Source: Madurella fahalii (lineage: Eukaryota; Ascomycota; Sordariomycetes; Sordariales). Taken from it: a DNA stretch of 64,000 nt. Both the position numbers and the translations under genes were made by a program. The notes below the pieces were generated by a model. The model made no database searches. It was not told where the DNA came from and saw only the letters and a list, made by a program, of their open reading frames with translations. This document shows, in pieces, positions 12,312 to 23,285 of the stretch; the stretch's first letter is position 1, and each line of letters opens with the position of its first letter. Location: the NCBI GenBank assembly GCA_029876055.1, contig CM056874.1, positions 4,030,001-4,094,000 of the forward strand, written 5' to 3'.

Positions 12312-14544
12312 ATGAGCGAAAATAGGAACGAAATGCCGTCAGACAAGTGCGAAGCCTCTGGCAGCGACCTGGAAGCGGAGGCGCCTTCTGCCACAATTAC
12401 TGTAAACGCCCCCGAAGAGCCGGTTAAGGCATCGCCCTCTGGATCACCGCCAGGAGAGTGGTCAGTTCAGCACAAATACATCAGCGGATTGAGGCTATGG
12501 CTCGTCCTTCTTTCTGTCACTCTGGTCGCGTTTCTCATGTTCCTGGACATGTCGATTATCTCCACTGTAGGAAACGCCACATCTCTCCTCCACGTCACCA
12601 CGCGGGCTACTGTATGCAATTAGCGCTAAACAGCACTTCACAGGTCATCCCGCAAATTACCACCGAATTCCGTTCTCTCGACGATGTTGGCTGGTACGGA
12701 GCGGCCTACAATCTTTGCAGGTGAGTCTTTCCAGCCTCTACACATGGCCCTAATGAAGGAAGCCCCAACTCATGGCCGAGAAACGAACCAGCGCAGCTCT
12801 GCAACCTCTCGCAGGAAAGATATATACTTACTTCAAGGCAAAGGTATGTCCACGATTCCGACGTTGTGTGCCGTCCTGCCTCCCGAGCTGACAGAAAATA
12901 TAGTGGGCGTTCATCTTTTTCCTGTTCCTGTTTGCCCTCGGATCTCTCATCTGTGGAGTAGCAAACTCGTCGAACATGCTTATCGTCGGGCGTGCCGTTG
13001 CAGGCATGGGAACTTCGGGCCTCCAAAATGGCGCCTTCACTATAATCGCGAACTCAGTCCCCTTGCAGAAACGCCCTCGTGAGCAATCCACTGCATTATC
13101 CGTGACGTCTATGGCCTGTAACAAGAGCTGATACTTTGGTTTTAAAGCGTTGCTCGGCATCTTGGTTGGAGTCAGCCAGCTGGGACTTGTGGCCGGTCCT
13201 CTCATGGGTGGTGCAGTCACTGAATACTCGACATGGAGGTGGTGTGAGTGCAGGCTGCATGACAGAGAAGCTGATGGGCGAGATTGCTGAATCAATTCCC
13301 GTTCGTGCAGGTTTCTACATCAACCTCCCAGCAGCGGGTCTGGTGACTGTTCTTCTCGTTGCGATTCATATCCCTGAGAATCCCACACGGGTTGAACATG
13401 GCCTCATAAAAACCGTACTGTCTAAGCTCGACCTTTCCGGCTTCGTTCTCTTCGCCCCATCAGCTATTATGTTTTTGATCGGCCTCGAATTCGGCGGGAG
13501 AGAGCACCCTTGGAACTCGGCAACCGTTATCGGCCTTCTCGTTGGTGGGGTTGCCCTATTCATCGTCTTTCTTTTCTGGGAGCGCCGCCAGGGAGCGGAA
13601 GCCATGTTCCCATTGGACCTGGTCAGAATAAGGGAGGTTTGGACAAGTATGCTGGCAGGCATGTTTGTGGTTGGCGGCATCGTCATGGTATTCGCCTTCT
13701 ACCTCCCGATATACTTCCAGGCGGTCAAGGGAGCGTCACCCTTGCAGAGTGGTTTGTACATTCTGCCCAACATTTTATCTTCTACCCTAATGGCTATTGC
13801 TGGTGGTGTTTTGGGTATGTTGATCCCTGCTTCTCTCCTTGACTGTACTCTGCCTTCTGGCAACCAGCCTCGACAATCCATCTTGGTCTAACTACGAACA
13901 ATGAGTTCAGTTTCAAAACTTGGCTACTACCTGCCATTGGTTGTGGGAAGCGCGGCACTCTGTGCCGTCGCCAGCGGCCTCCTGTCCACGTTGGGCCCGT
14001 CCACCCCAGTTGCCAAATGGATTGGGTATCAAATTCTTCTCGGTTCTAGAGGCTTAGCATTCCAGATGGTAGGCTCTCTCATGCTTAACATCCACTGCTT
14101 CCATCCGTACTGACACTAGAGCAGCCATTGATTGCCGTACAATGCGTCCTACCCCAGGAGAGAAACTCGGTAGCGATGGCACTCCTTGCCTTTAGCCAGA
14201 CCTTTGGCGGCGCCCTCTTCTTGACCGTGACCCAGACGGTTTTTGCCAACAGCCTAAGTTCGCAGCTCTCGAAGGACTTTTCAGGACCTAGAACCAGCGA
14301 GATTATAGCAGCAGGTGCTAACGGAATTCGGAATGTGGCCTTTGGTGATGACCTTGGCATCGTGTTGGAGGCATACTCCGATTCCATCAACAAGGTTTTT
14401 TATGTAGGCCTTGCGGTAAGCCTTGGTCTTTTTGTGACGGGATGGGGAATGGGTTGGCACAATGTGAGAACGAAGAAACCAGAGGCGGTGCAGAAAATAT
14501 CTGCCGTTGCCGATATTGAGGCGGCCCCGGCAAAAAAGGAATGA
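12312..14544 (+). CDS. MFS drug/toxin exporter, DHA2 (14-TM) type
   Basis: Eight exons join in phase to 578 residues: 12312-12566, 12644-12720, 12792-12843, 12904-13078, 13148-13243, 13311-13814, 13911-14068, 14125-14544. A hydrophilic N-terminal tail of about 55 residues precedes TM1 (LWLVLLSVTLVAFLMFLDMS). The segments LQPLAGKIYTYFKAK and, at about 157-171, GRAVAGMGTSGLQNG are the motifs shared by fungal toxin pumps and multidrug exporters of the DHA2 group. The last exon carries PQERNSVAMALLAFSQTFGG and a lysine-rich tail. It would act as a proton-coupled exporter in the plasma membrane; the substrate is unknown. The ATG at 12312 sits in a good context (AAAATGAG). No biosynthetic gene is adjacent, so resistance or efflux is more likely than a role in a complete secondary-metabolite cluster. 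Confidence 0.92.
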
Positions 14545-17500
14545 ATCTCCGAGACGTTATACACAACCACACCTAAACGCAGGGTAATCATTACGTTGGA
14601 AAGAGTTTGTTTTCAGTCAGTTTACTACACACACACATACACAGCCACGCCAGCCATCCAAATTCCACCTTTGAACCTTGATGTTCTGTTTCAATTTAAC
14701 CGCTATAACGGACTTCGTTCTTGTGAGCCATCCAGTAACTGGTGCTCCTTTAGCCGGATCCATGTAGAGCATACGGGTCGGTCAGCCCGCCTACGACGTG
14801 TCGTAGAGCGAGACGCTGCGAGGTTTGTTTTGTAGGGGGGAACAGAATCAGGAGAAGTTTCAGGTTCTTTCGAATGGCGGGGTGGTGGTGGTCTGGGATC
14901 CGAGCGCGTTATTCGTTGGGTTGGTCCAAGGGCCATGAGCGGAGGAAGGAGGTGTACGAATATCTTGATGTGCTAGTCGTCCAGCATTCGGAGTATATGG
15001 GTTAGGAAGTCCCGGCGAATGCCCTGCCTTGGGAGGAACGTGATGTTGCAGTTGGCGTATCAGAGGATGACAGTGGAGGATATGGAAAAATAAGTGATTG
15101 GGCTGAGGGGTTATCCGCTAGAGGTGGGCATTGCTCGAACCTGTCGATGAGATTGTGAAGGCTGTGGGCAAGATTACAATGCGGATTGAATTAGTGCAGG
15201 GATTGTGGGGTACAGCACCCGGAAATGTCAATTATCAAAGTGTCGTCACATCGATTTTACATGGGGGCCGTTTATGGAGCGAAACCGGAGCATCCAAGCC
15301 GCATGTCGATTTAATTATTTGGGAACGAAGCCACGTCAAAAAATTGAATGATGTCAAGCCTTTTTCTTCTTTTTTAAAGAAGCAGAAAACGTATCTGCGC
15401 GTGATCGCCGGTCATGGCAAATAAGGTAAGCTTCTTCAGAGTCGACCTTAAAACACATCTGCCGCCGCCCGAGTTGCTTGAAGGGACGTATCTTACGTCT
15501 CATCAATTACTCTATTTTTTTCCTTACAATAAATCTATTCGTGTTCTAATTAAGATCTCAAGGTCCGCTAGTTCAGGTAGAAACACGAAACATCAGGTAC
15601 CTGAAACTATGTGGTGTGGCGATTTCAGCTCTCTAGTTTAAAACGAGTTCAACAAACCGTGATGCAGTAGTTTATTCATATGATCGTACAGGTCGGGGAC
15701 CGTGTGGTCAGGAATGAGGACCTAAGAAGTAAGGCAGTATATGTGGATTATGCCTGGGTGGCAATGAAGCCGTAATTATCATGAATACCTAAGGTAAATA
15801 ACTAACCTGGGAGAGTATAGCTGTAAATTGCACGCTTCTTATTGTGGTAAACTTTAATTCACCGGAATGTACCAGCTACTTGTTAGCCTATTTAATATTG
15901 GGCAGAGCTCAATCATCCTAACTCGTCGTCTTCTCGCCTTTCCCGCCAACCTGCAACAACTAAGATACTTTTAGCAACAAGCTCACTTCGCAGCACAAAT
16001 CTTTCTTCAACAAGTTCGACCCTGATCTTGTCCATTGCAGTATCCTCGGTTCAGAAGCAAGAACGAGTTAACATGGCTCAAAGAAGTATTTCTTCTGATC
16101 CGTCCAGGGGCCCGAATGGCAGCAAGGAGATCATCGCATCGACGTCGGCCAACACAACCCTTGACGGCGTCACGGACAAAGTCGTGATGGCTGATACGGT
16201 GCCGGATGGGGCCGCGGTCTCCCGGCCTCTTTCCGGGCCCAACAAGCGACAAACAAAAATACCGCGACAAAAAAAGAGGCAGTCGCGTTGACCGCTTCGC
16301 CCGACACGGTCAAGAACGGCAAGGCAAGCGTGCCGGCCATATCAAGGGCAAAGTAACCGTAATCAACGAGATACCTCAAGGGAGCAAAGGCCTGGGGGCA
16401 TCTCGCTGGACACGTCGCTAAATCCGAGAGTTAAGAGTGCGCAAAGTAAGTAAGATACATTCACTTTCATTTATTTACCCTTTTGCTCCTAGAAACTACA
16501 TGGACCCTACGGTTGGTGTACTGCTTTGTGATTCATTGCAACGATTGGAAGACTAACGGATTGATAGACTGCCCGATATAACACATCAACCACTGATCAA
16601 CCACTCGTACCCGACGGCTCTGAACCTGGAGAGGTATGCGAGGCATGTGTAATCAGGTCGTTGCGGTTGTGGAATGTGGAGAGGGGGCTAGACTTAGACA
16701 AGGCGGGGAAAGGGATCGCCGTCGATCAACGTTTATGGGCGGGCTGTCAGTGCCAAGCGGGTCAGAGCTATAAATAGGATCATGGTTAAATCTCGCCTTT
16801 GTTGGCTTAGGTCTCCGGGTCATTGAGTCAATCTGCGGGTGGTAACCGTGACGGCTTCGGTTCTTAGGTCTTACGGCATCGTCATCGAGGTAGTTGACCA
16901 AGGTCCTTGCGTGATACGATCTGGTAAAATATCACCATTCCATAATTTATCATGTGTCCTCACAAGACCAACCACCGTCCGTCCTCGTTCTACATGAGAC
17001 TGGCGTGGTGTCGGTCATCAAGACTGACGTTTCTGACCGATCAGATTGATTAGATAAATCGAGACGGTCCGTGCACAGTGGACTCTCTCTACGGCGACGG
17101 ATCTTTCCGTCTTCCTGAGCACTTCCTGGCTCGACGCGGCCCCCTCCCAGCTTGCTGCTGGCTGCTGACAATGTCGGGATCTTAGACCGGGAAAATGCCG
17201 ATTCTGCGAACCAGCAACGGAAGAATGCAACGATGTTCAGGAACAGTCAGTGAGGTCGGTTTTGGCTGGTCGCCTTGTTTGCCTCTTCGGGCAATGATCG
17301 CCGCTGCTCTCTTGCGTTGTGAGGGTCGGGGAGTCGCGGTCCGGCGAGGTATCAATCCGCCAACGGCTGTGATGCTATTCTTTCATCCGACCGTGGCGCC
17401 GGAAGCTGGAATACCATGACTTCGAGTCGGGAACTATTTCCTCGCCTTGCGTTTTCAGAACCTTTCGCTCTCGCGCTCTTGCGCTCTCGCTTTCTCTCTC

Positions 17501-18216
17501 TCTTTCTCTCTCCCTCGCTCGCAATGACGAGAATTTCAGACGGGAAAGGTGCCTCCACTTTTGACTGGGCCGTCGACGGACAGCTTGGCATCTCGGCCGC
17601 CACGCTCGATGACGTAGCTCCTGGCAGTTTCCAAGGCCCAAGACAACGCGCCTGAGTAGGGCCTCTGGGGGTGTGGCCTCGCAGGTCGTCGCTCCCAGGC
17701 CAGCAGGCCAGGCCACTTATCGTGACCCAATCGAGCCAATGCTGTTGAATTCTTCTGCCCGGGGCCCGCTGCTCTTTTTCCTCTCGGCTTGCTGCCCTGC
17801 TCCTCTGCCGCCCGCCGACGGCCATTAATCGCCCCGGCATTCGCAACGTCCCGTCCATCTGCAGTGCACTGGGTTGCAAGTTGGCTGCCCTTGCGCTCCT
17901 TGGACAGCTTCCCACTCGTGGAACGCGCCCCGGCGTCCCGGCACCCCCTTCCGCGCATCGGCGCTTCCTAGCCGACGGCGGGAAATAGGGAATTTTGTTG
18001 ATACGCATCCTGTCATGTCTTGGCCGGCTAGGGGAGTCGCTCTGCCTGGACAGTCTTCTCGACGCATGTCCCCCTCCCCTGCCCGCACCCGCACGTGTCG
18101 ATGTGGCAGAAAGCGGGAACAAAGGCATTTCACTTGACGCATCTGCGGGCCTCGAGAGCCGGCTGACAAGAGCCCCAGGAGCCGTTCAGACGGCTGTGAG
18201 GCCGCCTCCGAAGAAG
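14545..18216. other. gene-poor, AT-richer interval with unrecognised small ORFs
   Basis: Between the exporter and the second regulator I see no recognisable gene. A plus-strand frame of about 97 codons ending at 15424 has a fairly protein-like composition but no clear ATG at its start and no known motif. A small ORF at 16073-16291 is listed separately. From about 17400 to 18200 the DNA is GC-rich with C/T microsatellites (17458-17520), probably the leader and promoter of the regulator starting at 18217. A 258-codon minus-strand frame at 17352-18128 is arginine-rich and is not called. Confidence 0.5.
16073..16291 (+). CDS. hypothetical small protein, possibly frameshifted
   Basis: This 72-codon ORF begins at an ATG in an excellent fungal context (AACATGGC), after a C/T-rich leader. 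The product is hydrophilic (Ser, Asp, Thr, Lys). No family is recognised. Its frame turns Arg/Lys-rich around an A7 run at 16269-16275. A second frame through the same run continues with a more balanced composition (KKEAVALTASPDTVKNGKAS) to a stop near 16354. A one-base slip or an unrecognised intron could therefore join the two into a protein of about 95 residues. It may equally be non-coding. Confidence 0.3.
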   Translation: MAQRSISSDPSRGPNGSKEIIASTSANTTLDGVTDKVVMADTVPDGAAVSRPLSGPNKRQTKIPRQKKRQSR

Positions 18217-20824
18217 ATGAGCGACCTTCCCTCCACGCCCCTCACCCAAAACTCGAATGCCAGCCCCTCAGTGCTCCCCTCGGGCTCGAGTCTTAGAAAG
18301 GAGAGGGGTGCAATCGCCGCGCAGGTGCGTCCCCTCCAATCCCTCCACACGATCCTCGTCATTGTCGGGCTGACTCGCCCAAAAGGCGTGCGATACCTGC
18401 CGGAGTCGTAAGCAGAGGTGCGACGAGCAGCGCCCCAAGTGCGGCACATGCCAGAAATTCAGGCTCGAGTGCAACTACCGAGAGCCGCAACCGACCAAGT
18501 ACTTTCTTGTCCCATGCCCGGCATCAGTCGAGGCTGGCAGAACTGACCGCATCGCAGGAAAGACAAGACACTGGTCGAGATACTGGATCGGATAAAGAGT
18601 CTTGAGGGCAAGATCGACAACTTGGGCCACCGCGGGCTTTTGTCACTGGCGGTACCGGCATGTGCTCCGCTCCAGACAAACCCCCTGCCGCCCGCTACCC
18701 CCCTTGGGCCAACCCGGGGAATCTTGGGGTCATCTCTTCCTGTGTCGTCGTTCCACTTCCCCGCCGCCTCCAGTACGGCATCTGTGGGAGAGGACCACTA
18801 TCAGTATGTCTCCTCCGTACACCAAATGCTAAAATGGCCGGCGATACAACAGCTCTTGGTCTCGATACAGCCAAAGTTGCACAGCCTTGACCTGTCAACG
18901 CTCGAAAGAGAGGGGCCAGCCATCACATTCACCCTCAGCGGTCCCTCTGGCCAGGCCTTGCCAACCGACACTTCACTGCCCCTCGCGCAAAGCGGCGGCA
19001 TCGGCATCGGTAACCCTGCCGCAGGCCAGGTTCCGCTACCCACTCGAGATCTGAGCTGGGACGCCATGCAGAGATTGAGCAAGGCTTACTTTGACACCAT
19101 CAATCTCTTCTTTCCCATCGTCAACCGCCAATCCTTCATGTCCGAAACATTGCCTGCTGTGTTCAACCGGGGGTTCAGCGATAACATGTCATCGACCATC
19201 GCACTCCTCGTATTTGCCTTGGGCGAGGTGGCGCTCGCAGGATCCGAGGGTCATCCGACTCACGTCTATAACGGACGGACGAGCGGCGTAAAGGGCGGGA
19301 CGAAGGACCGGCCGCCCGGCTTGGACCTGTTCAATGAGGCCAGACGACGAATGGGCTTCAACCTGACCGAATGCAGCCTCGAAAATGTCCAAATATTTGC
19401 TCTTGCAAGGTAGGAACACACTCTTTCGAAAGGCCTGTTACTCTCCGTCTGTGTCTAACTCGGACTCTAGTGCTTATTATGGAGCTTCCTTCCACCCCAT
19501 GGTGCGTTCATGCCCGTCACGGCATCCCAGCTTGGCCGTCTCGTTGATAGATAATAGGACTTTTGGAGGATGTCGACTTCTGCATCCCTGGCATGCCAAG
19601 CGCTTGTCACCAGGTACTCCCTCAGGTTCTAGCGGTGCCGTCTCCGAGCTAACAGCCTACAGCAACCCGAGCAGCCTATCCTCCTCACAGGCTGATTTAA
19701 TTCGGCGGGTCTTTTGGCATTGCTCAATCATGGAGACGTACGGACCCTATCCTTAGGTCGACCGTATCACCGTCTGACACCCAATCGTCTAGTGCCCTGA
19801 ACCTCGAACTCGGGTTTCCGTTGACGGGCCTGGAGAGGATGGAATCTGTCGTTGGGCTTCCAGACTTCAGTGGTCCGTTCTCCGAGGAAGACTATATTAG
19901 TAACCAAGAGTCGCATTTTCAAGAGCATTTTGCCTCTCAAATTGTCCTGAGACGTCTCTTGGTCGACTTCCATGGCGCATTGAGTCACAGTACGTTTGTG
20001 TCTGACCTCATCAAGTGCGATGCTCGCTTCTAACTCGCTACTCTTGAGGTACGACGGCTTCCTCAACATTGGGGCCTGCGTCGACGCCGTTTAGCCCAAC
20101 CACCGGCCCGGGAATCAACCAGATCACGATACAGCAGCTCGCATTGCAGCTAGAACAGTGGCGCGGTATGCTCCCCCCTCACCTCCGGTGGCACGAAGAT
20201 ACGCCCGGTGCTTTCCCCAGCTCCAGTACCGACTTGTACAATGCCTCTCTCTATACCCCGGCTACCACGCCCATATCGCCCGCCATTCCGACGACGACGA
20301 CGTCGTCACGATCCGCCGCCTCGACCGTGGCACCACCATTCATGTTCACGACGGATCTGGACGCTATCCCAGCGAGGTACTCGTACGCGCTAGACATCCA
20401 GGTCGCCCTCTTGCGCTCACGCTATTACTACACCAAGTACCTGATCCACCGGCCATTTATTTACAAGGCGCTGCATCACCCGGATGCCATGGGACACGAC
20501 GACGCGGTCGGGGCGGCCGAGTGCCTCAAGGCGATGCTCAAGTGGCCCGTTGCCATGTCCCCCACGTGCCGGAGCAAGCGTCTCGTGCCGTGCTCCTTCT
20601 TCTTTACGCAGTGCTTCTTTGGGATCCTGGTGCTGCTGCACTTGACCACGACGGTGCCGATCCTGAGACGGATCCGCAGCACGCTGTGCGGCGAGCGCTT
20701 TGAACTGGACGCGGGCGAGACGGTGGGGCTCTACTTGGACTGGTTGAGGGACTTGAAGGCGGTTGATCCTGGGACTGAATGGCACTGGGAGGTTGTGAGG
20801 GCCATCTACGGGTTGGAGGAGTGA
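18217..20824 (+). CDS. Zn2Cys6 fungal-specific transcription factor
   Basis: Eight exons join in phase to 735 residues: 18217-18324, 18386-18498, 18558-19409, 19471-19501, 19558-19613, 19663-19737, 19793-19989, 20049-20824. The zinc cluster has Cys38, 41, 48, 55, 58 and 65 (C-x2-C-x6-C-x6-C-x2-C-x6-C), split from the N terminus by a 61-nt intron placed just before it. A predicted coiled coil follows (KDKTLVEILDRIKSLEGKID). The middle homology region includes AYFDTINLFFPIVNRQSF and the later FWRMSTSASLACQALV and RRVFWHCSIMET segments typical of these regulators. The frame is open upstream to 17995, so a 74-residue longer N terminus is possible, but the ATG at 18217 has A at -3. Targets are unknown; the convergent neighbour is an MFS symporter. 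Confidence 0.9.
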
Positions 20825-21184
20825 TGTGAAGCACATGCGTACGCACCTCTGGCGATTGCTATCCTTTGTACGGGCGTATGGGGCGTGGGGAGCAAGCGAG
20901 CGAGGCGGTCAAGGTCGGGTTCGGATTCGCAATTCTGCTTGGATCCCGGAGAGTAGGTTGTTGGCTTCGAGTTTAGTTGCATAGCGAATGTCCTCCAGTG
21001 TATGGCCATCGTTTTGCGAGAGCACCTAGATAGTGGTCACCATCACATTGGCCGGTGTAGTCGGCCCGGTTGGGGGTGGCTTTATATATCATCGATCTAC
21101 TCCAGTTCTCTATTCTATCTCGTCGGCGTCGTCATCGTCATCATCATCATCAAACATGGGACAACATCACACACACAATGATCG
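20825..21184. other. convergent 3' region between regulator and transporter
   Basis: The 360-bp interval separates two genes that converge, so it holds two 3' untranslated regions. It contains a short CAT/ATC-rich tract near 21128-21153 and no ORF of note. Confidence 0.6.
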
Positions 21185-23285
21185 TCAACTTGACGCCCCA
21201 TCCGACTCAGCCTTCTTCTCACTTAAGCCCGGAGTAGGCGTGGGCGTCGCCAGTAAACCCGCTTCCGTCGTCCTCCTGAAATAGTTGTTTACCTCGTCCG
21301 TCCACTCGCCCTCGTCGTCGTCGTCCAATTCGGCACCGCCCGTGGGCTCCCCGCCCGTCTCCTTCTCCCGGCGCAGCCTCTCCTTGCCGGCCCACTCCTC
21401 GCGCATATCCTCAATCTTCTGCCTGAGATCCAAGGCCGGGTTGTAGTTCTTGCCGACGCCCGTGAGGCGCTCCCACAGTGAGAGATGCTTGGGGTGGATG
21501 GCGTTGCCGTGGTAATCGGCGTCGCGCCCGGCGCGAATGTAGGCCCAGCGGCGCTCCTGCTCCTTGAGGTCCAGCCCGGTCGTGTCCGGGAGGAAGAGCC
21601 AGGTGAGGAGCATGCCGGCGAGGCCGAACCATGGCACAACGTAGAACTTGGTCTGCGTGTCGATGTAGTTGTACAGGACCGAGGCGAGGAGCGCGCCGGC
21701 CTTGCCGATGCAGGCGCTGAAGCCGTGCGCCGAGGCACGGATGGGTGTGGGGAACACTTCACCGGCCACCAGGAAAGTGACGCTGTTGGGGCCGAACTGG
21801 TTGAAGAAGCTGGAGAGGAAGTACATGGCTTGGAAGGCCGTGATGCCTCGGGGCGACGTGTAGTACTCGTAGTTGAAGGCCGGCACGACGAACATGATGA
21901 AGCACATCAGAAAGCCGACCTGTTGCATCACCTTGCGGCCGTAAAACTTGTTGTCGATGAGGATCGAGGCGAGATAGTAGCCGGCGAGGGACACGATGAC
22001 GTTGTACAGGTTCCAGATCCAGCCCGTCATGACGGAGCTCGGATTATTGCTGATGACAGCGATGAACTGCGCCTGGAAGAGCTTGTTGCCGTAGAAGAAC
22101 ACGTCGTTGCAAAACCACGTGCCGGCCGTGGCAAGCAGGCGCCCTCCGAAGAATGTGCACGTCAGGCGGAGTGAGTCCACGTCGTAGCCCGTGACATTGC
22201 TCTTCTTCTTAGCCGCCGCGAGTTGGCGCCCCGCGTGCGGCATCTTGTACGCGCGGTAGTACACCAGCCACAGGGTGCCGACGGCAGGGATGGCGAAGGA
22301 CAGGCGCCAGATCCACTGCACAGTCGTGACGCCATACGGGGGGTTTCCGTCGCCGTGGTGTAAGATCAGAAGGAGGAGAATCAGAAAGGCCTGATTGATG
22401 AGCTGGCCCCAGCCCTGCATGAGGAAAGCCATCGTGACCTTGCGGCCGCGGTGCAAGCGGTCATCACGCGTCGACAGCTTCCCGGCCGAGACGGCGTTCT
22501 CCATGGAGGACGTGGCGGTAATGGGATATTCCCCGCCAACGCCAAAACCTAAGTTGGATCAGTCAGAACAGCGCGACGCCTAAGCATCCCCCCCCTTTCC
22601 CCCGGGGACCGAACTTACCATAGAAGAACAGGGACCAAGCATAACAGATCACCCAACCGTTCAAGTCTAGGCCCCAGCTCGCCGTGATCATGAGCAGGCC
22701 AATAAACATGATGGCGGCGTCCTGAATCAAGCCCCAGCGGCGGCCGATCCAGTCTCCGATGACGCCCACGGCCATCTGGCCGACCATGATGCCGATGACC
22801 TCGAGATACGTCACCGAGGCAACCCAATTTGCGCTGCAATCGGTGGGATTCTTGCCCCAACACGTGGGCCAGGCGGCGCGGAACAGCGGCTCGAGGTTTC
22901 CAATGCTGAACAGCACATAGCCCTCGAGCCCCAGGCCGGCGCCGGGCAGCACGGCGTTGCGGAAGTACCACGACAGAGGACTGAGGGGGTCCGCCTTCAT
23001 CATGCGGCCGACCTCGCGCAGCTCCTTCTTTGCCTCGTCATTCTGGACCTTGTTGACAAAGGCGATGCGCTTGCGCAAGGGGAGGTCGGCCCAATAGACG
23101 CCGTCGGGGGTGTAGCAGTCATCCGGGTGCGTCAAGTACGAAAAGATGGCGTGCTGTTGGTCCGCCGTGTTGGCTTTGTGGGCGGGGTAGTGTTCGTGCT
23201 CGTCGCCCGTGGCTGGGCCGTGGGGGACGGGAATCTCGCCTACGCTGGGGTCGTGATGCCGGTGGTGCCGGATAAGGTCTGCCAT
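21185..23285 (-). CDS. MFS transporter, phosphate/glycerophosphodiester:H+ symporter type
   Basis: Two exons (22619-23285 and 21185-22548) join across a 70-nt intron to 676 residues. The intron falls inside the family signature, read as FYG-FGVGGEYPITA at about 221-234. This corresponds to the GGDYPLSA-type signature of PHS-family proton symporters; the GGEYPI form suggests the Git1-like branch, though the substrate cannot be assigned. The loop motif GDWIGRR is at 177-183. An unusually long His-rich cytoplasmic N terminus (about 110 residues) precedes TM1. The C-terminal tail after the last helix is acidic and charged (ELDDDDEGEW) and ends in Ser/Thr-Pro-rich sequence. It should sit in the plasma membrane and import phosphate or a phosphate ester. 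The start at 23285 is chosen because the upstream extension of the frame is not family-like. Confidence 0.9.

Noticed and set aside
17352..18128. Minus-strand ORF of 258 codons opposite the leader of the second regulator
   Set aside because: Arg/Ser-rich, includes a translated C/T microsatellite (KRERKRERK type), no conserved motif.
21485..22174. Plus-strand ORF of 229 codons
   Set aside because: Antisense to the transmembrane part of the MFS transporter.
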